Source: Candidatus Pacearchaeota archaeon (GTDB lineage Archaea; Nanobdellota; Nanobdellia; Pacearchaeales; GW2011-AR1). From it: a stretch of 11,566 bases of DNA. A model generated the notes under the pieces. It did not search any database. It saw only the letters and a program-made list of their open reading frames with translations, and had not been told where the DNA came from. This document shows, piece by piece, positions 5,022 through 11,431 of this stretch; the stretch's first letter is position 1; every line of letters starts with the position of its first letter. A program made the position numbers and the translations under genes. Where the stretch lies: contig JAFCDM010000007.1 in assembly GCA_017609695.1 (NCBI GenBank), forward strand, positions 1-11,566, in the 5' to 3' direction.

Positions 5022-6233
5022 ATGAAACAAAATCCCTTTTTAATTCACTACTGGCAATTGCCAAAAGAACTTTATATTAGCCTTAAAGATGATTTTCATA
5101 AAAGATTATGCACTATTATTCAAGGAAAAACAAAATGTAAATACAAACATTGCTTTCATATAATTCTAAAATGTCCAAAATGGAAAGCAAAAAGACTTTT
5201 CAATAAGAAAGTAAGATTTACAATTGCAAAACTAGAACTATTAAGAAAATTTATAGGTATTTCTCAAGAACAAGTTGAGAAAAATTTAGAGACCTTGGGG
5301 AATCAAGAGGATGGTACAATAATTAGGAATCCTAAACTACCTTTCCATTTAAAGGATATTTTTTATGTTGCTTCTCATTTAATGTTTGATGGTTCTTTTA
5401 GATTTAAAAAAGGATGCTATTTTTATAGTTATGAAGAGACTTTAACAGAATACCATAAAAAAAGACTAAATGATTTTGGAAAAGTTCCAATAAATTTGAT
5501 TAAAAATGAAAATCAATTATATTTTTCGTATACAATTGGTTATATTTCAGCTAAGATTTTAGAAATGGACTCATTTAAATCTAAAACCTGCATTTTATCA
5601 GAAAAATTTAAATCACTCACCAAAAAATATAAAGAATTTACAGATGAAGTAGTTAAGGCTTTAATCATAGATGAAGGGAGCATAGAAGAAAAAATAAAAA
5701 TAGAATTAGCTAATAAAAAATTAGTTGAAGATTTATATAATATAATAAAAATGCATTATGGGTTAACTAAACTATTTTCAAGAAAACGTTATAATATCAC
5801 ATTTAAAGGAGGTCTTTGGAAGCATGACCTTTCTGTATGGGGGATTTCATTTTCTGCAAAGAGCTTCATATCTTTATATAAATCCCTATCCCCCTTACCA
5901 ATAGATTACAAACAAGAAGCATTAGAGTTTTTATACAAGTTACAAACTAAAGATTTACACCATAGAAGACATAGGGAAACTAAGAAACTGATAATCTTAT
6001 CTTTATTAAAACAACCTAAAACAATATCTGAATTAGCAAAAGAATTATGTATAAGGCAGAGGGGAGTTTCTGCACATATTAATGATTTACCAATGATATC
6101 TAAAATTGATGAAAGAATTTTAAGAAGAGGAGGGTTTACAAGGGTTAATGTTTTTGGAATCAAAGATTTAAAACAAGCAAAAAATTTTTTGAAAACACAA
6201 GGCCGTTATACACGTCTTCCACGCCTTCCATGA
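5022..6233 (+). CDS. LAGLIDADG-like protein with C-terminal winged helix-turn-helix
   Basis: This protein of 403 residues has two divergent LAGLIDADG-type helices in one chain: VASHLMFDGSF (116-126, acid D123) and VKALIIDEGSI (211-221, acid E218). The spacing of about 95 residues fits the pseudo-dimeric homing endonuclease fold, and both catalytic positions remain acidic. Before them lies a helical segment (about 66-93, ISQEQVEKNLETLG) preceded by a Cys cluster (C30, C39, C44, C51). After them is a winged helix-turn-helix (about 320-380: TISELAKELCIRQRGVSAHI). It could be a free-standing homing endonuclease or, like bacterial WhiA, a LAGLIDADG fold turned regulator. It is on the plus strand, opposite to the ribosomal block, and splits S11 from rpoD. 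Its last nine codons are antisense to the end of S11. Confidence 0.75.
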   Translation: MKQNPFLIHYWQLPKELYISLKDDFHKRLCTIIQGKTKCKYKHCFHIILKCPKWKAKRLFNKKVRFTIAKLELLRKFIGISQEQVEKNLETLGNQEDGTIIRNPKLPFHLKDIFYVASHLMFDGSFRFKKGCYFYSYEETLTEYHKKRLNDFGKVPINLIKNENQLYFSYTIGYISAKILEMDSFKSKTCILSEKFKSLTKKYKEFTDEVVKALIIDEGSIEEKIKIELANKKLVEDLYNIIKMHYGLTKLFSRKRYNITFKGGLWKHDLSVWGISFSAKSFISLYKSLSPLPIDYKQEALEFLYKLQTKDLHHRRHRETKKLIILSLLKQPKTISELAKELCIRQRGVSAHINDLPMISKIDERILRRGGFTRVNVFGIKDLKQAKNFLKTQGRYTRLPRLP

Positions 6234-6709
6234 GGTTTCTTTGGTCCACCTCTTGGCATCCTTGTAGTCTCCATGATGCTTAAGATTTTAAATCCAGATC
6301 TTATAAGAGATTTAATTGCAGCATGAACTCCTGGCCCAGGATTATTTTGTCCAGTTGTAGCCCTTATTTTAACATAAAAACCAGTAATCCCATTATCCTT
6401 TGCTTCCTCTGAAATCCTTTGAGCAACAAACATGGCAATAGTTGGATTTGCCTTTAATCTATCTTGTTTTGTAGATTGCCCACCACTAAATTTAGAAATT
6501 GTTTTTCCAGAAAAGTCTGTTAGATTAATAATAGTATTATTGAAAGAAGTATAAATATTAAGTATTCCTATTTTCTCTTTTTTAATTTTCTTTTTTTGAG
6601 GTTCTTTATCCAGCTTTTTATCACTAACCTTAATTTCTTTATCAGTTTTTTCACTAATCTTATCTTCCTTAATCTTAGTTTCTTCTTCAATTTTTTCTTT
6701 TTCAGGCAT
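6206..6709 (-). CDS. rps11: 30S ribosomal protein S11 (uS11)
   Basis: This platform protein of the small subunit has 167 residues. The core is canonical: GILNIYTSFNNTIINLTDFSG (about 48-68), then GGQSTKQDRLKANPTIAMFVAQ, YVKIRATTGQNNPGPGVHAAI, and the C-terminus TRMPRGGPKKPHGRRGRRV. Before the core is a Lys/Glu-rich extension of about 47 residues, longer than usual. The ATG at 6709-6707 is chosen because AAGGAGGA (6725-6718) lies at a good SD distance. The start overlaps the S4 stop by eight bases (ATGCCTGA). The extension contains a copy of the repeat found in the S4 tail. The 3' end overlaps the convergent LAGLIDADG-like gene by 28 bp. Confidence 0.95.
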   Translation of the reverse strand: MPEKEKIEEETKIKEDKISEKTDKEIKVSDKKLDKEPQKKKIKKEKIGILNIYTSFNNTIINLTDFSGKTISKFSGGQSTKQDRLKANPTIAMFVAQRISEEAKDNGITGFYVKIRATTGQNNPGPGVHAAIKSLIRSGFKILSIMETTRMPRGGPKKPHGRRGRRV

Positions 6710-6794
6710 TTTCTTTTTCCTCCTTAATTTCAGTTTCTTTAACTTCTTCAATTTTTTCTTCTATTGGTGCTTCTTTAACTTCTTCAATTTTCTC
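6682..6794 (-). repeat. Glu/Lys-coding repeat spanning the S4/S11 boundary
   Basis: Two 24-nt copies (6771-6794 and 6735-6758) differ at one base and repeat with a 36-nt period, encoding EKIEEVKE twice in the S4 tail. A third, shortened copy (16 identical bases, 6682-6697) lies inside the S11 start region. It is 61 nt from copy 2, in a different frame, yet it again encodes EKIEE. The sequence ATGCCTG occurs before copy 1 (6803-6797) and is also the S11 start (6709-6703). Confidence 0.75.
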
Positions 6795-7325
6795 AACAGG
6801 CATTTCTTTTTCAATTTGTTCATCCACATTTTCTTCTTTATCTTTTATCTCTAATTTTTTAGTTGGTGGAAGTTTTAAAGCTAAATTTAATTTTAGTTGA
6901 GTTTCTTTTTCTAAATTAACTTGATAGGAAGGAATATTTACTATTTTCCCAGCAATAGTGATATGCCTATGTGTAATTAATTGTCTTGCCTGTTTTGGGG
7001 TATTAGCTAATTTTTTTAAAAAAACAACTGTCTGCAATCTCCTTTTCAAATAATCTTCTTTATCTAATGCCAGAGCCTCTGCAATATTTTCAACTTTAAA
7101 ACCTTTTTTATTTAATCTATCAATAAATGCTTTTTTTTCTTCATCTGGTTTAGTGATTAATTGTTTTGCAAGATTTCTAATTCTACCAATAGAAGCATCT
7201 GCTTTCCAGATTTCTTTTTTATTTTTAAGTCCATATCTTTCTTTAAGAACATTTTCTTCTTGTATTCTTACCTTATCAAAAGGTTTTCTCGGTCTTGAAT
7301 ATTTTTTACGATTTCTTTTTACCAT
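6702..7325 (-). CDS. rps4: 30S ribosomal protein S4 (uS4)
   Basis: This primary 16S rRNA-binding assembly protein has 207 residues. The N-terminal part is the archaeal type (KKYSRPRKPFD, then LKERYGLKNKKEIWKAD). The S4 RNA-binding domain covers about 95-150, with RRLQTVVFLKKLANTPKQAR and LITHRHITIAGKIVNIPSYQ. After the domain there is a tail of about 50 residues made almost only of Glu, Lys, Ile and Val, with a 12-residue internal repeat (EKIEEVKEAPIE/EKIEEVKETEIK). The stop TGA overlaps the S11 start by eight bases, so the two are probably translationally coupled. It starts at the ATG at 7325-7323, three bases after the stop of the unknown 108-aa gene. Confidence 0.95.
   Translation of the reverse strand: MVKRNRKKYSRPRKPFDKVRIQEENVLKERYGLKNKKEIWKADASIGRIRNLAKQLITKPDEEKKAFIDRLNKKGFKVENIAEALALDKEDYLKRRLQTVVFLKKLANTPKQARQLITHRHITIAGKIVNIPSYQVNLEKETQLKLNLALKLPPTKKLEIKDKEENVDEQIEKEMPVEKIEEVKEAPIEEKIEEVKETEIKEEKENA
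6718..6725 (-). promoter_or_regulatory. Strong SD of S11 inside the S4 tail
   Basis: AAGGAGGA on the minus strand is a near-perfect anti-16S match that ends eight bases before the S11 ATG. It decides the start at 6709 over an in-frame start further upstream at 6751. It lies in S4 coding sequence, at the end of repeat copy 2. Confidence 0.8.
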
Positions 7326-7328
7326 TTT

Positions 7329-7655
7329 TTAATTTGAAGGTTTTTTTCCCCAAGGATTTACTTTTTTAGCAAAATCATAACATAATCCTCTATGAACCTC
7401 CTCAAATTCTTTTTTTAAATTTGCTAATTCTCTATGGTCCTCATGGTATTTTGTCTCCATATCTTTTATTTGTCCATAGATTTTTTCAAAAGAATTTTTA
7501 GCAGACTCAAGCACTAACCCCATTGATCCAACAAAATCATGATTTAGGAATTTTAATATCATATCTTTGCCACAACTATATAATCTTTCAAGCTCTCTTC
7601 CATCCCGAAGGGCTTTTCTTTCCTCATCCATTGTTTTAAGTAATGTTTTTACCAT
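7329..7655 (-). CDS. Unknown 108-residue protein inserted between S13 and S4
   Basis: I do not recognise this protein. It is predicted to be almost all helical and highly charged. Segments are DEERKALRDGRELERLYSCG (about 10-29), a more hydrophobic middle (MILKFLNHDFVGSMGLVLES), and a coiled-coil-like stretch IYGQIKDMETKYHEDHREL followed by KKEFEEVH. It ends with a Trp-containing tail, NPWGKKPSN. There are two cysteines and no membrane helix. The ATG at 7655 is one base after the S13 stop, and the gene ends three bases before S4, so it is firmly co-transcribed and co-expressed with ribosomal proteins. A GTG start at 7691 would overlap S13 by 35 bp and is less likely. S13 and S4 are normally adjacent in archaea, so this is an insertion. 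Confidence 0.8.
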   Translation of the reverse strand: MVKTLLKTMDEERKALRDGRELERLYSCGKDMILKFLNHDFVGSMGLVLESAKNSFEKIYGQIKDMETKYHEDHRELANLKKEFEEVHRGLCYDFAKKVNPWGKKPSN

Positions 7656-7656
7656 T

Positions 7657-8154
7657 TTATCGTTTTTTTCCTGTTTTCTTTGTTTGAACACCTATTGCTT
7701 TTTTCTTTCCTTTAGCCCTAAAATGAGCTTTTGTTCTTTGTCCTCTTACAGGGTGCCCAAAGGCATGCCTTAATCCACGGTAGGACCTAATCTTTTTCAA
7801 TCTTCTAATATCAAATTCTTTTTTCATATCAAGTTCTGCCCCGATTAAATGAGAATCTTCTCCAGTCTCAAAATCCTTTCTTCTATTTAATAAAAATTTA
7901 GGTAAAGCTGGATTTTTAAGAAATTCTTCTATTTGAGCAATTTCTTTTTTATCTAAATCTACAATTTTTCTTTCAGGGTCAAGATTAAGAATTTTACACA
8001 TAGCATTAGAAACACTCCAAGAAATCCCTTTTATATAAGTTAGTCCAACTAAAATTTTTTTATTCCCAGGGATATCTGTTTGCTTAATTCTGATTATTGA
8101 AAAATAATCTTTTTTAGATTTTTCCTTAATTTCTTGTGGTTTTTCCATTTGCAT
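7657..8154 (-). CDS. rps13: 30S ribosomal protein S13 (uS13)
   Basis: This small-subunit head protein contacts P-site tRNA and the large subunit. At 165 residues it has normal archaeal length. It shows IIRIKQTDIPGNKKILVGLTYIKG (about 20-43, archaeal insertion type), the helix-hairpin region with GISWSVSNAMC, and the signature RSYRGLRHAFGHPVRGQRTK (123-142), then a basic end. The start at 8154 is used; an ATG six bases later (8148) is equally possible, since there is no SD. A TATA box at 8185-8192 predicts a leader of fewer than about 15 nt. S13 is thus probably the first gene of its own transcript, separate from DUF655. Confidence 0.96.
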   Translation of the reverse strand: MQMEKPQEIKEKSKKDYFSIIRIKQTDIPGNKKILVGLTYIKGISWSVSNAMCKILNLDPERKIVDLDKKEIAQIEEFLKNPALPKFLLNRRKDFETGEDSHLIGAELDMKKEFDIRRLKKIRSYRGLRHAFGHPVRGQRTKAHFRAKGKKKAIGVQTKKTGKKR

Positions 8155-8184
8155 TTTTTATAATTTTTATTAGTGAGATAGTCC

Positions 8185-8192
8185 TTTATAAA
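8185..8192 (-). promoter_or_regulatory. Probable TATA box of the S13 operon
   Basis: TTTATAAA on the minus strand, preceded by an A/T tract that could act as the BRE, is centred about 34 nt before the S13 ATG in the gap after DUF655. The expected transcript starts near 8162. Confidence 0.5.
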
Positions 8193-8210
8193 TTTTTTTA
8201 AATAAAAAGT

Positions 8211-8759
8211 TTAATAATCCCCTCGTTTTATGAATAAGGCATATTTCTCATTGCCAATTATCTCTTCAATAAGCCTCTTTTCAATAGCATTTTTAGGGTC
8301 TGGTAAATTTGAGATTCTTTCTTTTAAATCTTTTAAACTCTTGAAAAGTTCTTTCTCTCTTTCTTTTAGGATAGCATCTGTATGTTTTTTTCCAAATCCA
8401 GGAAGTAATTCAAATTGATGTAATCTTGTATTTATAGCCTCTGCTTTATTAAAAAATTCAATAAATCTTTCTTCACTACTTAAAATTTCTTTTTTAATAA
8501 ACTCTCTAAGTTGTTCTTTAGATGTTTCAGTTAATCTATCTTCAGGAAGCTTACCCAAGATATAGTACACTTTGTCTCTCTTACCTTCTCCGATATATAC
8601 TTTTTCTCCGATTTCTAATTTTATCCCCCTTCTAGGAACTAATTGAAGTAATACAAAGTTTTTAATTCCAATAGCCTGGGCTATAGGCATCATTTTCTTT
8701 TCCAAAGGATAACCATAAGGTAGGTAATCTAAGACTATTGAGTGTTCTTCTTTTTCCAT
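8211..8759 (-). CDS. DUF655 family protein with helix-hairpin-helix
   Basis: This archaeal protein of 182 residues is of uncertain function and is regularly found next to L21e and RpoF. Family features are HSIVLDYLPYGYP at the start, QLVPRRGIKLEIGEKVYIGEG (39-59) and the helix-hairpin-helix LLPGFGKKHTDAILKERE (118-135), which is expected to bind DNA or RNA backbone. The N-terminal half looks like a small beta-barrel (OB-like). It starts eight bases after the RpoF stop, so L21e, RpoF and DUF655 form one unit. The gene rsmA (ksgA), which often follows in archaea, is not present; S13 follows instead. A role in transcription, repair or rRNA handling is only inferred from context. Confidence 0.9.
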   Translation of the reverse strand: MEKEEHSIVLDYLPYGYPLEKKMMPIAQAIGIKNFVLLQLVPRRGIKLEIGEKVYIGEGKRDKVYYILGKLPEDRLTETSKEQLREFIKKEILSSEERFIEFFNKAEAINTRLHQFELLPGFGKKHTDAILKEREKELFKSLKDLKERISNLPDPKNAIEKRLIEEIIGNEKYALFIKRGDY

Positions 8760-8767
8760 TTTCTTTA

Positions 8768-9073
8768 TTACTTTTTAAGCGTGTCAAGTATTTTATTTGT
8801 TTCATCCTCATTTAAGTTAACATCCATAAAAATTTTATTTAAATCAACAACATCCCCTGGCAATAAATCTGCTATTTTTACTATATGTTCTCTTTTAATT
8901 TTTAACAAATCTAATTTTTCTAAATCTTCTTTAATTTTCTTTGTTTTTTCAGGCTTTGTTTTTAAAATTTTCTTTAAATATAATTTAATCTCTTCTTTTT
9001 TATCACTATCTTCAATATCTTCAAGTATTTCTTTTACTTCATTTAAATTAAGTGGTTGTCTTTCAAGTATCAT
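8768..9073 (-). CDS. rpoF: DNA-directed RNA polymerase subunit F (Rpo4)
   Basis: This is the archaeal counterpart of eukaryotic RPB4. With subunit E (Rpo7) it forms the stalk that helps DNA opening and binds nascent RNA. The protein is 101 residues, a little short but within the family range. The N-terminal strand and helix (MILERQPLNLNEVKEIL) are followed by a Lys/Glu helix and the HRDC-like region KIADLLPGDVVDLNKIFMD (about 66-84), in which LLP and the following acidic turn are typical. The ATG is one base after the L21e stop. The order L21e-RpoF-DUF655 is conserved in archaea and strongly supports the call despite low motif content. Confidence 0.9.
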   Translation of the reverse strand: MILERQPLNLNEVKEILEDIEDSDKKEEIKLYLKKILKTKPEKTKKIKEDLEKLDLLKIKREHIVKIADLLPGDVVDLNKIFMDVNLNEDETNKILDTLKK

Positions 9074-9074
9074 G

Positions 9075-9326
9075 TTATTTTAATCCTTTTAAATGTACAG
9101 GATGTATTATATAAGTTTTTTCTTTATTTAAATCCTTTATCTTAACTATATAGGAGTTTCCTCTCTTACTTCCTATTACTCCAGACTTTCCTTGGAGTTG
9201 TTTTGGAAATTTAGGCTGAACACTTAATTCCCTAACTACTGCTACTCTTTGTCCTTTTTTAAACTCTTGAAAGTAATTACTAAGTTTAATTTTTCCATGT
9301 TCTCTTTGCCTTTTTCTTTTAATCAT
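9075..9326 (-). CDS. rpl21e: 50S ribosomal protein L21e (eL21)
   Basis: This archaeal/eukaryotic large-subunit protein has an SH3-like barrel. At 83 residues it is slightly shorter than many archaeal forms. Features are the basic start MIKRKRQREHGKIKLSNYFQ, then KKGQRVAVV (about 23-31), the loop QGKSGVIGSKRGNSYIVKI (45-63), and the end IIHPVHLKGLK, in which HPxHLK is characteristic. It is the first gene of L21e-RpoF-DUF655. No SD precedes the ATG. Instead, a 70-nt self-complementary element ends 14 bases upstream, and a TATA-like box about 110 bases upstream would give a leader of roughly 85 nt. Confidence 0.95.
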   Translation of the reverse strand: MIKRKRQREHGKIKLSNYFQEFKKGQRVAVVRELSVQPKFPKQLQGKSGVIGSKRGNSYIVKIKDLNKEKTYIIHPVHLKGLK

Positions 9327-9340
9327 TTTATTTATTTTTC

Positions 9341-9410
9341 AACAACTAAGAACTATATTCTTAGTGCCAAAGGTCATTTAAGGTAATCTAACATTACCGA
9401 CTAAGTTGTT
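9341..9410 (-). promoter_or_regulatory. Structured element in the L21e leader
   Basis: In the L21e sense direction, three stems account for much of the 70 bases. P1 pairs 9404-9410 with 9341-9347 (AACAACT/AGTTGTT, 7 bp). P2 is GGTAAT-GTTAG-ATTACC (9398-9382, 6 bp perfect). P3 is ACTAAGAA-TATAG-TTCTTAGT (9365-9345, 8 bp perfect). P3 shares bases 9345-9347 with P1, so either P3 shortens to 5 bp to make a three-way junction, or the two forms exclude each other like a switch. It is not a tRNA: there is no T-loop consensus and no anticodon arm. An alternative reading is a palindromic operator around a TATA-like ATATAG about 29 nt before the ATG. Confidence 0.45.
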
Positions 9411-9433
9411 TCTAAACCTTAAAGAAATATAGC

Positions 9434-9442
9434 ATTTAAAAA
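9434..9442 (-). promoter_or_regulatory. Probable TATA box of the L21e operon
   Basis: TTTTTAAAT on the minus strand sits just after the stop of the 52-aa zinc-finger gene. The usual spacing puts the transcript start near 9412, directly at the 5' edge of the structured element. Confidence 0.4.
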
Positions 9443-9445
9443 GGT

Positions 9446-9604
9446 TTATGTTTGGTATAAATCCCCTTTTTTCTCAGCACGCTCCATATTTTCTAAAATT
9501 GTTTTAAACATTTTTTCTCCAAAAGCCCCTTTTCCACACCTCTCACAAAAATCAATAACACTTTCATCAGGGATTTCACATTTACAATAAATACACTTTT
9601 TCAT
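9446..9604 (-). CDS. 52-residue zinc-finger protein
   Basis: This small gene encodes 52 residues beginning MKKCIYCKCEIPDESVIDFC. Two knuckles, C4/C7 (CIYC) and C20/C23 (CERC), should bind one Zn2+; C9 is an extra cysteine. The C-terminal half, GEKMFKTILENMERAEKKGD, is a single amphipathic helix. Such zinc-knuckle-plus-helix proteins occur in archaea without assigned function; RNA binding or protein binding is plausible but not shown. The ATG at 9604-9602 is preceded by AGGTG at short distance, and GTTTAAAAAC near 9647-9656 may be its TATA region. It lies upstream of L21e on the same strand, separated from it by the structured leader. Confidence 0.8.
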   Translation of the reverse strand: MKKCIYCKCEIPDESVIDFCERCGKGAFGEKMFKTILENMERAEKKGDLYQT

Positions 9605-9681
9605 TTTCACCTTTTTTTAATTAATAGAATTAGTATATGAGAAAGAGTTTTTAAACTTTATGACAGAATTAGAATCTAAAT

Positions 9682-9915
9682 TTAAAGAGAATAATCTAAA
9701 TGAGGATTTGCTTTAGCATATATCTCTGGACTAACTTCTTTTTGCCCAGTTCCAATATTTGCAAGAGTTCCAGAATCAAGATAAAGTGCTTCTTCAAGAG
9801 ATAAAAGATCTGATAAGGTATATTTTTTCAATGCTTCTCTAAAGTCTTCTTCTTGAGATTTTGTTATTAAAGGAGGATGATCCCCCATATGCATCGCGAT
9901 AATTTTTTCAACCAT
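9682..9915 (-). CDS. Unknown 77-residue soluble protein
   Basis: I do not recognise this protein. It is acidic and probably mostly helical, beginning MVEKIIAMHMGDHPP. Next come a charged helix (KSQEEDFREALKKYTLSDLL, about 19-38), a second helix (SLEEALYLDSGTLANIG) and a Pro/Asn-rich end, ANPHLDYSL. There are no cysteines and no membrane segment. The ATG at 9915-9913 lies about 28 nt after a TTTAAAT box centred near 9943, which predicts a leaderless mRNA separate from the ABC permease gene that ends at 9953. Later in-frame ATGs at residues 8 and 10 are possible starts. Confidence 0.65.
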   Translation of the reverse strand: MVEKIIAMHMGDHPPLITKSQEEDFREALKKYTLSDLLSLEEALYLDSGTLANIGTGQKEVSPEIYAKANPHLDYSL

Positions 9916-9952
9916 AACTAATTAAAAGAATTACTATTATTTAAATTTTTAG

Positions 9953-11164
9953 TTATTCAAACCTTAAAGCATCAGCAGGTTTTAATTTGCTTGCTTGTAA
10001 GGCAGGTAACGCTCCTGATAAAGTTCCTATAACAAATGAAAAAACTAAAGCTCCAATCATAATCGTAGGGTCCATAGAAGCTTGAAGTAAGGGGCTTCCA
10101 ATATAAATTTCTGCAATAGATTCTGCTCCTTTTGCCAAACCAATCCCAATCCCAACACCAATCAATCCACCAACTAAACCTAAAAGCCCAGACTCTAATA
10201 AGAATAATAAAAGAACATGAGAGTTTCTAGCTCCAATCGCTTTCATTGTTCCAATTTCTTTTGTTCTTTCTATGACAGAAGTATACATTGTATTCATAAT
10301 TCCAACCCCTCCAACTAATAATGAAATCGCAGCTATCCCAACTAAAACCCCTTGAACAACAGCAAAAATACTCTGAAAAGTCTCTAAAAGCTGTTCAGAA
10401 GTTTGAACATTAAAGGTTTCTTGGTCTTCTTTTTCTCCTCTTGATTTTCTTAATTTTCTTTCTATAGTTTCTGCAACTTCTTCTGGGTCAAATCCTTCTG
10501 CAGTTTTAACCATTATTTGACTTTCTTCATCTTCCACATTTAAAATCTCTTTTAAAACTTCTTTAGTCATATAAAGAGAACCATCATCAATTGGATTTCC
10601 TATTTTGTCTAAAACCCCTATTACTTTAAAATCATATCCTTCAATTTGCATGGTGCTACCAATTTCAACATCTTTTTTCCAGATATCCCCATAAGCATGA
10701 TTATTACCAACAACAACTTTAAATTTATCTCCTTTTTTTAAATCTCTTCCATCTAAAATATTAAAAGATTGTATTTCACTAAGTAGTTTTAAATCCTCAG
10801 GATTAGAGCCAATACCAAAACCAATCCCTGCCTCGTCTTTATATACTGCTCGCCCTTGTTTTACTAAAAATCCAACTGCCCATTTAACTCCTTTAACATT
10901 TTCAATAACCCCTAAGTCTTTGCTTGTTAAAATCAAGCTAGGCCCTGCAGTTCCAGGAGGCCCCATCCCTTTGGGTTGTATAATGATTTTATCACTTCCT
11001 AATTTTTCAAATTCATCTGAAATATAATCTTGTAATCCTTGCCCTAAACTAATAAGTGCAACAACAGCAGCTATCCCAATAAAAATACCAATCATAGTAA
11101 GCCAACTTCTAAGTCTACGTCTTTTTAAATTATTCAACCCCAAAATCAAGAAATCTTTTATCAT
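9953..11164 (-). CDS. ABC transporter permease, MacB/FtsX type
   Basis: This inner-membrane permease of the MacB/LolC family has 403 residues. The first membrane helix is about 19-43 (SWLTMIGIFIGIAAVVALIS). It is followed by a large extracytoplasmic MacB-type periplasmic-core domain (about 45-260), then three C-terminal helices (about 266-293, 316-345, 366-392). ERTKEIGTMKAIGARN (299-314) is the cytoplasmic coupling motif of the FtsX domain, and the end ALQASKLKPADALRFE is the usual terminus. The system moves substrates out of the membrane or drives surface processes by mechanotransmission, powered by a separate ATPase. No ATPase gene is in view; it may lie to the right. GGGGG before the ATG is SD-like. 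The gene starts 11 bases after the 84-aa gene, so the two form an operon. Confidence 0.93.
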   Translation of the reverse strand: MIKDFLILGLNNLKRRRLRSWLTMIGIFIGIAAVVALISLGQGLQDYISDEFEKLGSDKIIIQPKGMGPPGTAGPSLILTSKDLGVIENVKGVKWAVGFLVKQGRAVYKDEAGIGFGIGSNPEDLKLLSEIQSFNILDGRDLKKGDKFKVVVGNNHAYGDIWKKDVEIGSTMQIEGYDFKVIGVLDKIGNPIDDGSLYMTKEVLKEILNVEDEESQIMVKTAEGFDPEEVAETIERKLRKSRGEKEDQETFNVQTSEQLLETFQSIFAVVQGVLVGIAAISLLVGGVGIMNTMYTSVIERTKEIGTMKAIGARNSHVLLLFLLESGLLGLVGGLIGVGIGIGLAKGAESIAEIYIGSPLLQASMDPTIMIGALVFSFVIGTLSGALPALQASKLKPADALRFE

Positions 11165-11175
11165 TTACAGCCCCC

Positions 11176-11430
11176 TCAAGCAGAGGGCTCTGCTTTATTT
11201 TCTATTGCATATAATTCACCAAACATTCTCGTATGTAAAATCCCGCTCTCAATTTTAGGATTTTTAATATAAAGACCATTTATTTTTAATACATTATTTA
11301 TTCTCAAAAAAGAATTTTGATTATCTGGTATAGGAAATCTATATTCTAGACCTCTACGAACAAGGACTAAAGTATTATGATCAGGATCAAAACACCTTAT
11401 TTCAGCACGAACCCTTCCCAAGCATCTCAT
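11176..11430 (-). CDS. Unknown 84-residue protein in the ABC transporter operon
   Basis: I do not recognise this protein. It looks beta-rich, starting MRCLGRVRAEIRCFDPDHNT, with alternating hydrophobic strands (TLVLVRRGLEYRFPIPDNQ, about 20-38, and LRINNVLKINGLYIKNP) and an Ala/Ser end. It has two cysteines and no membrane segment or signal peptide. The ATG lies one base after the stop of the upstream membrane-anchored protein, with GGAG about ten bases before it. The permease starts 11 bases after its stop, so it is firmly in the same operon. A small beta-barrel accessory protein of the transporter is possible, but that is inference only. Confidence 0.7.
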   Translation of the reverse strand: MRCLGRVRAEIRCFDPDHNTLVLVRRGLEYRFPIPDNQNSFLRINNVLKINGLYIKNPKIESGILHTRMFGELYAIENKAEPSA

Positions 11431-11431
11431 T

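Noticed and set aside
5906..6163. Minus-strand open frame inside the LAGLIDADG-like gene
   Set aside because: It is a shadow of the longer gene with clear domains; it has no SD and no motif.
9341..9410. tRNA-like reading of the L21e leader (7-bp acceptor-like stem, TA at positions 8-9, an arm stacked on the stem)
   Set aside because: The 3' arm has a 5-nt loop without the TTCRANY consensus, there is no anticodon arm, and the 5' base is A. It is better called a structured leader.
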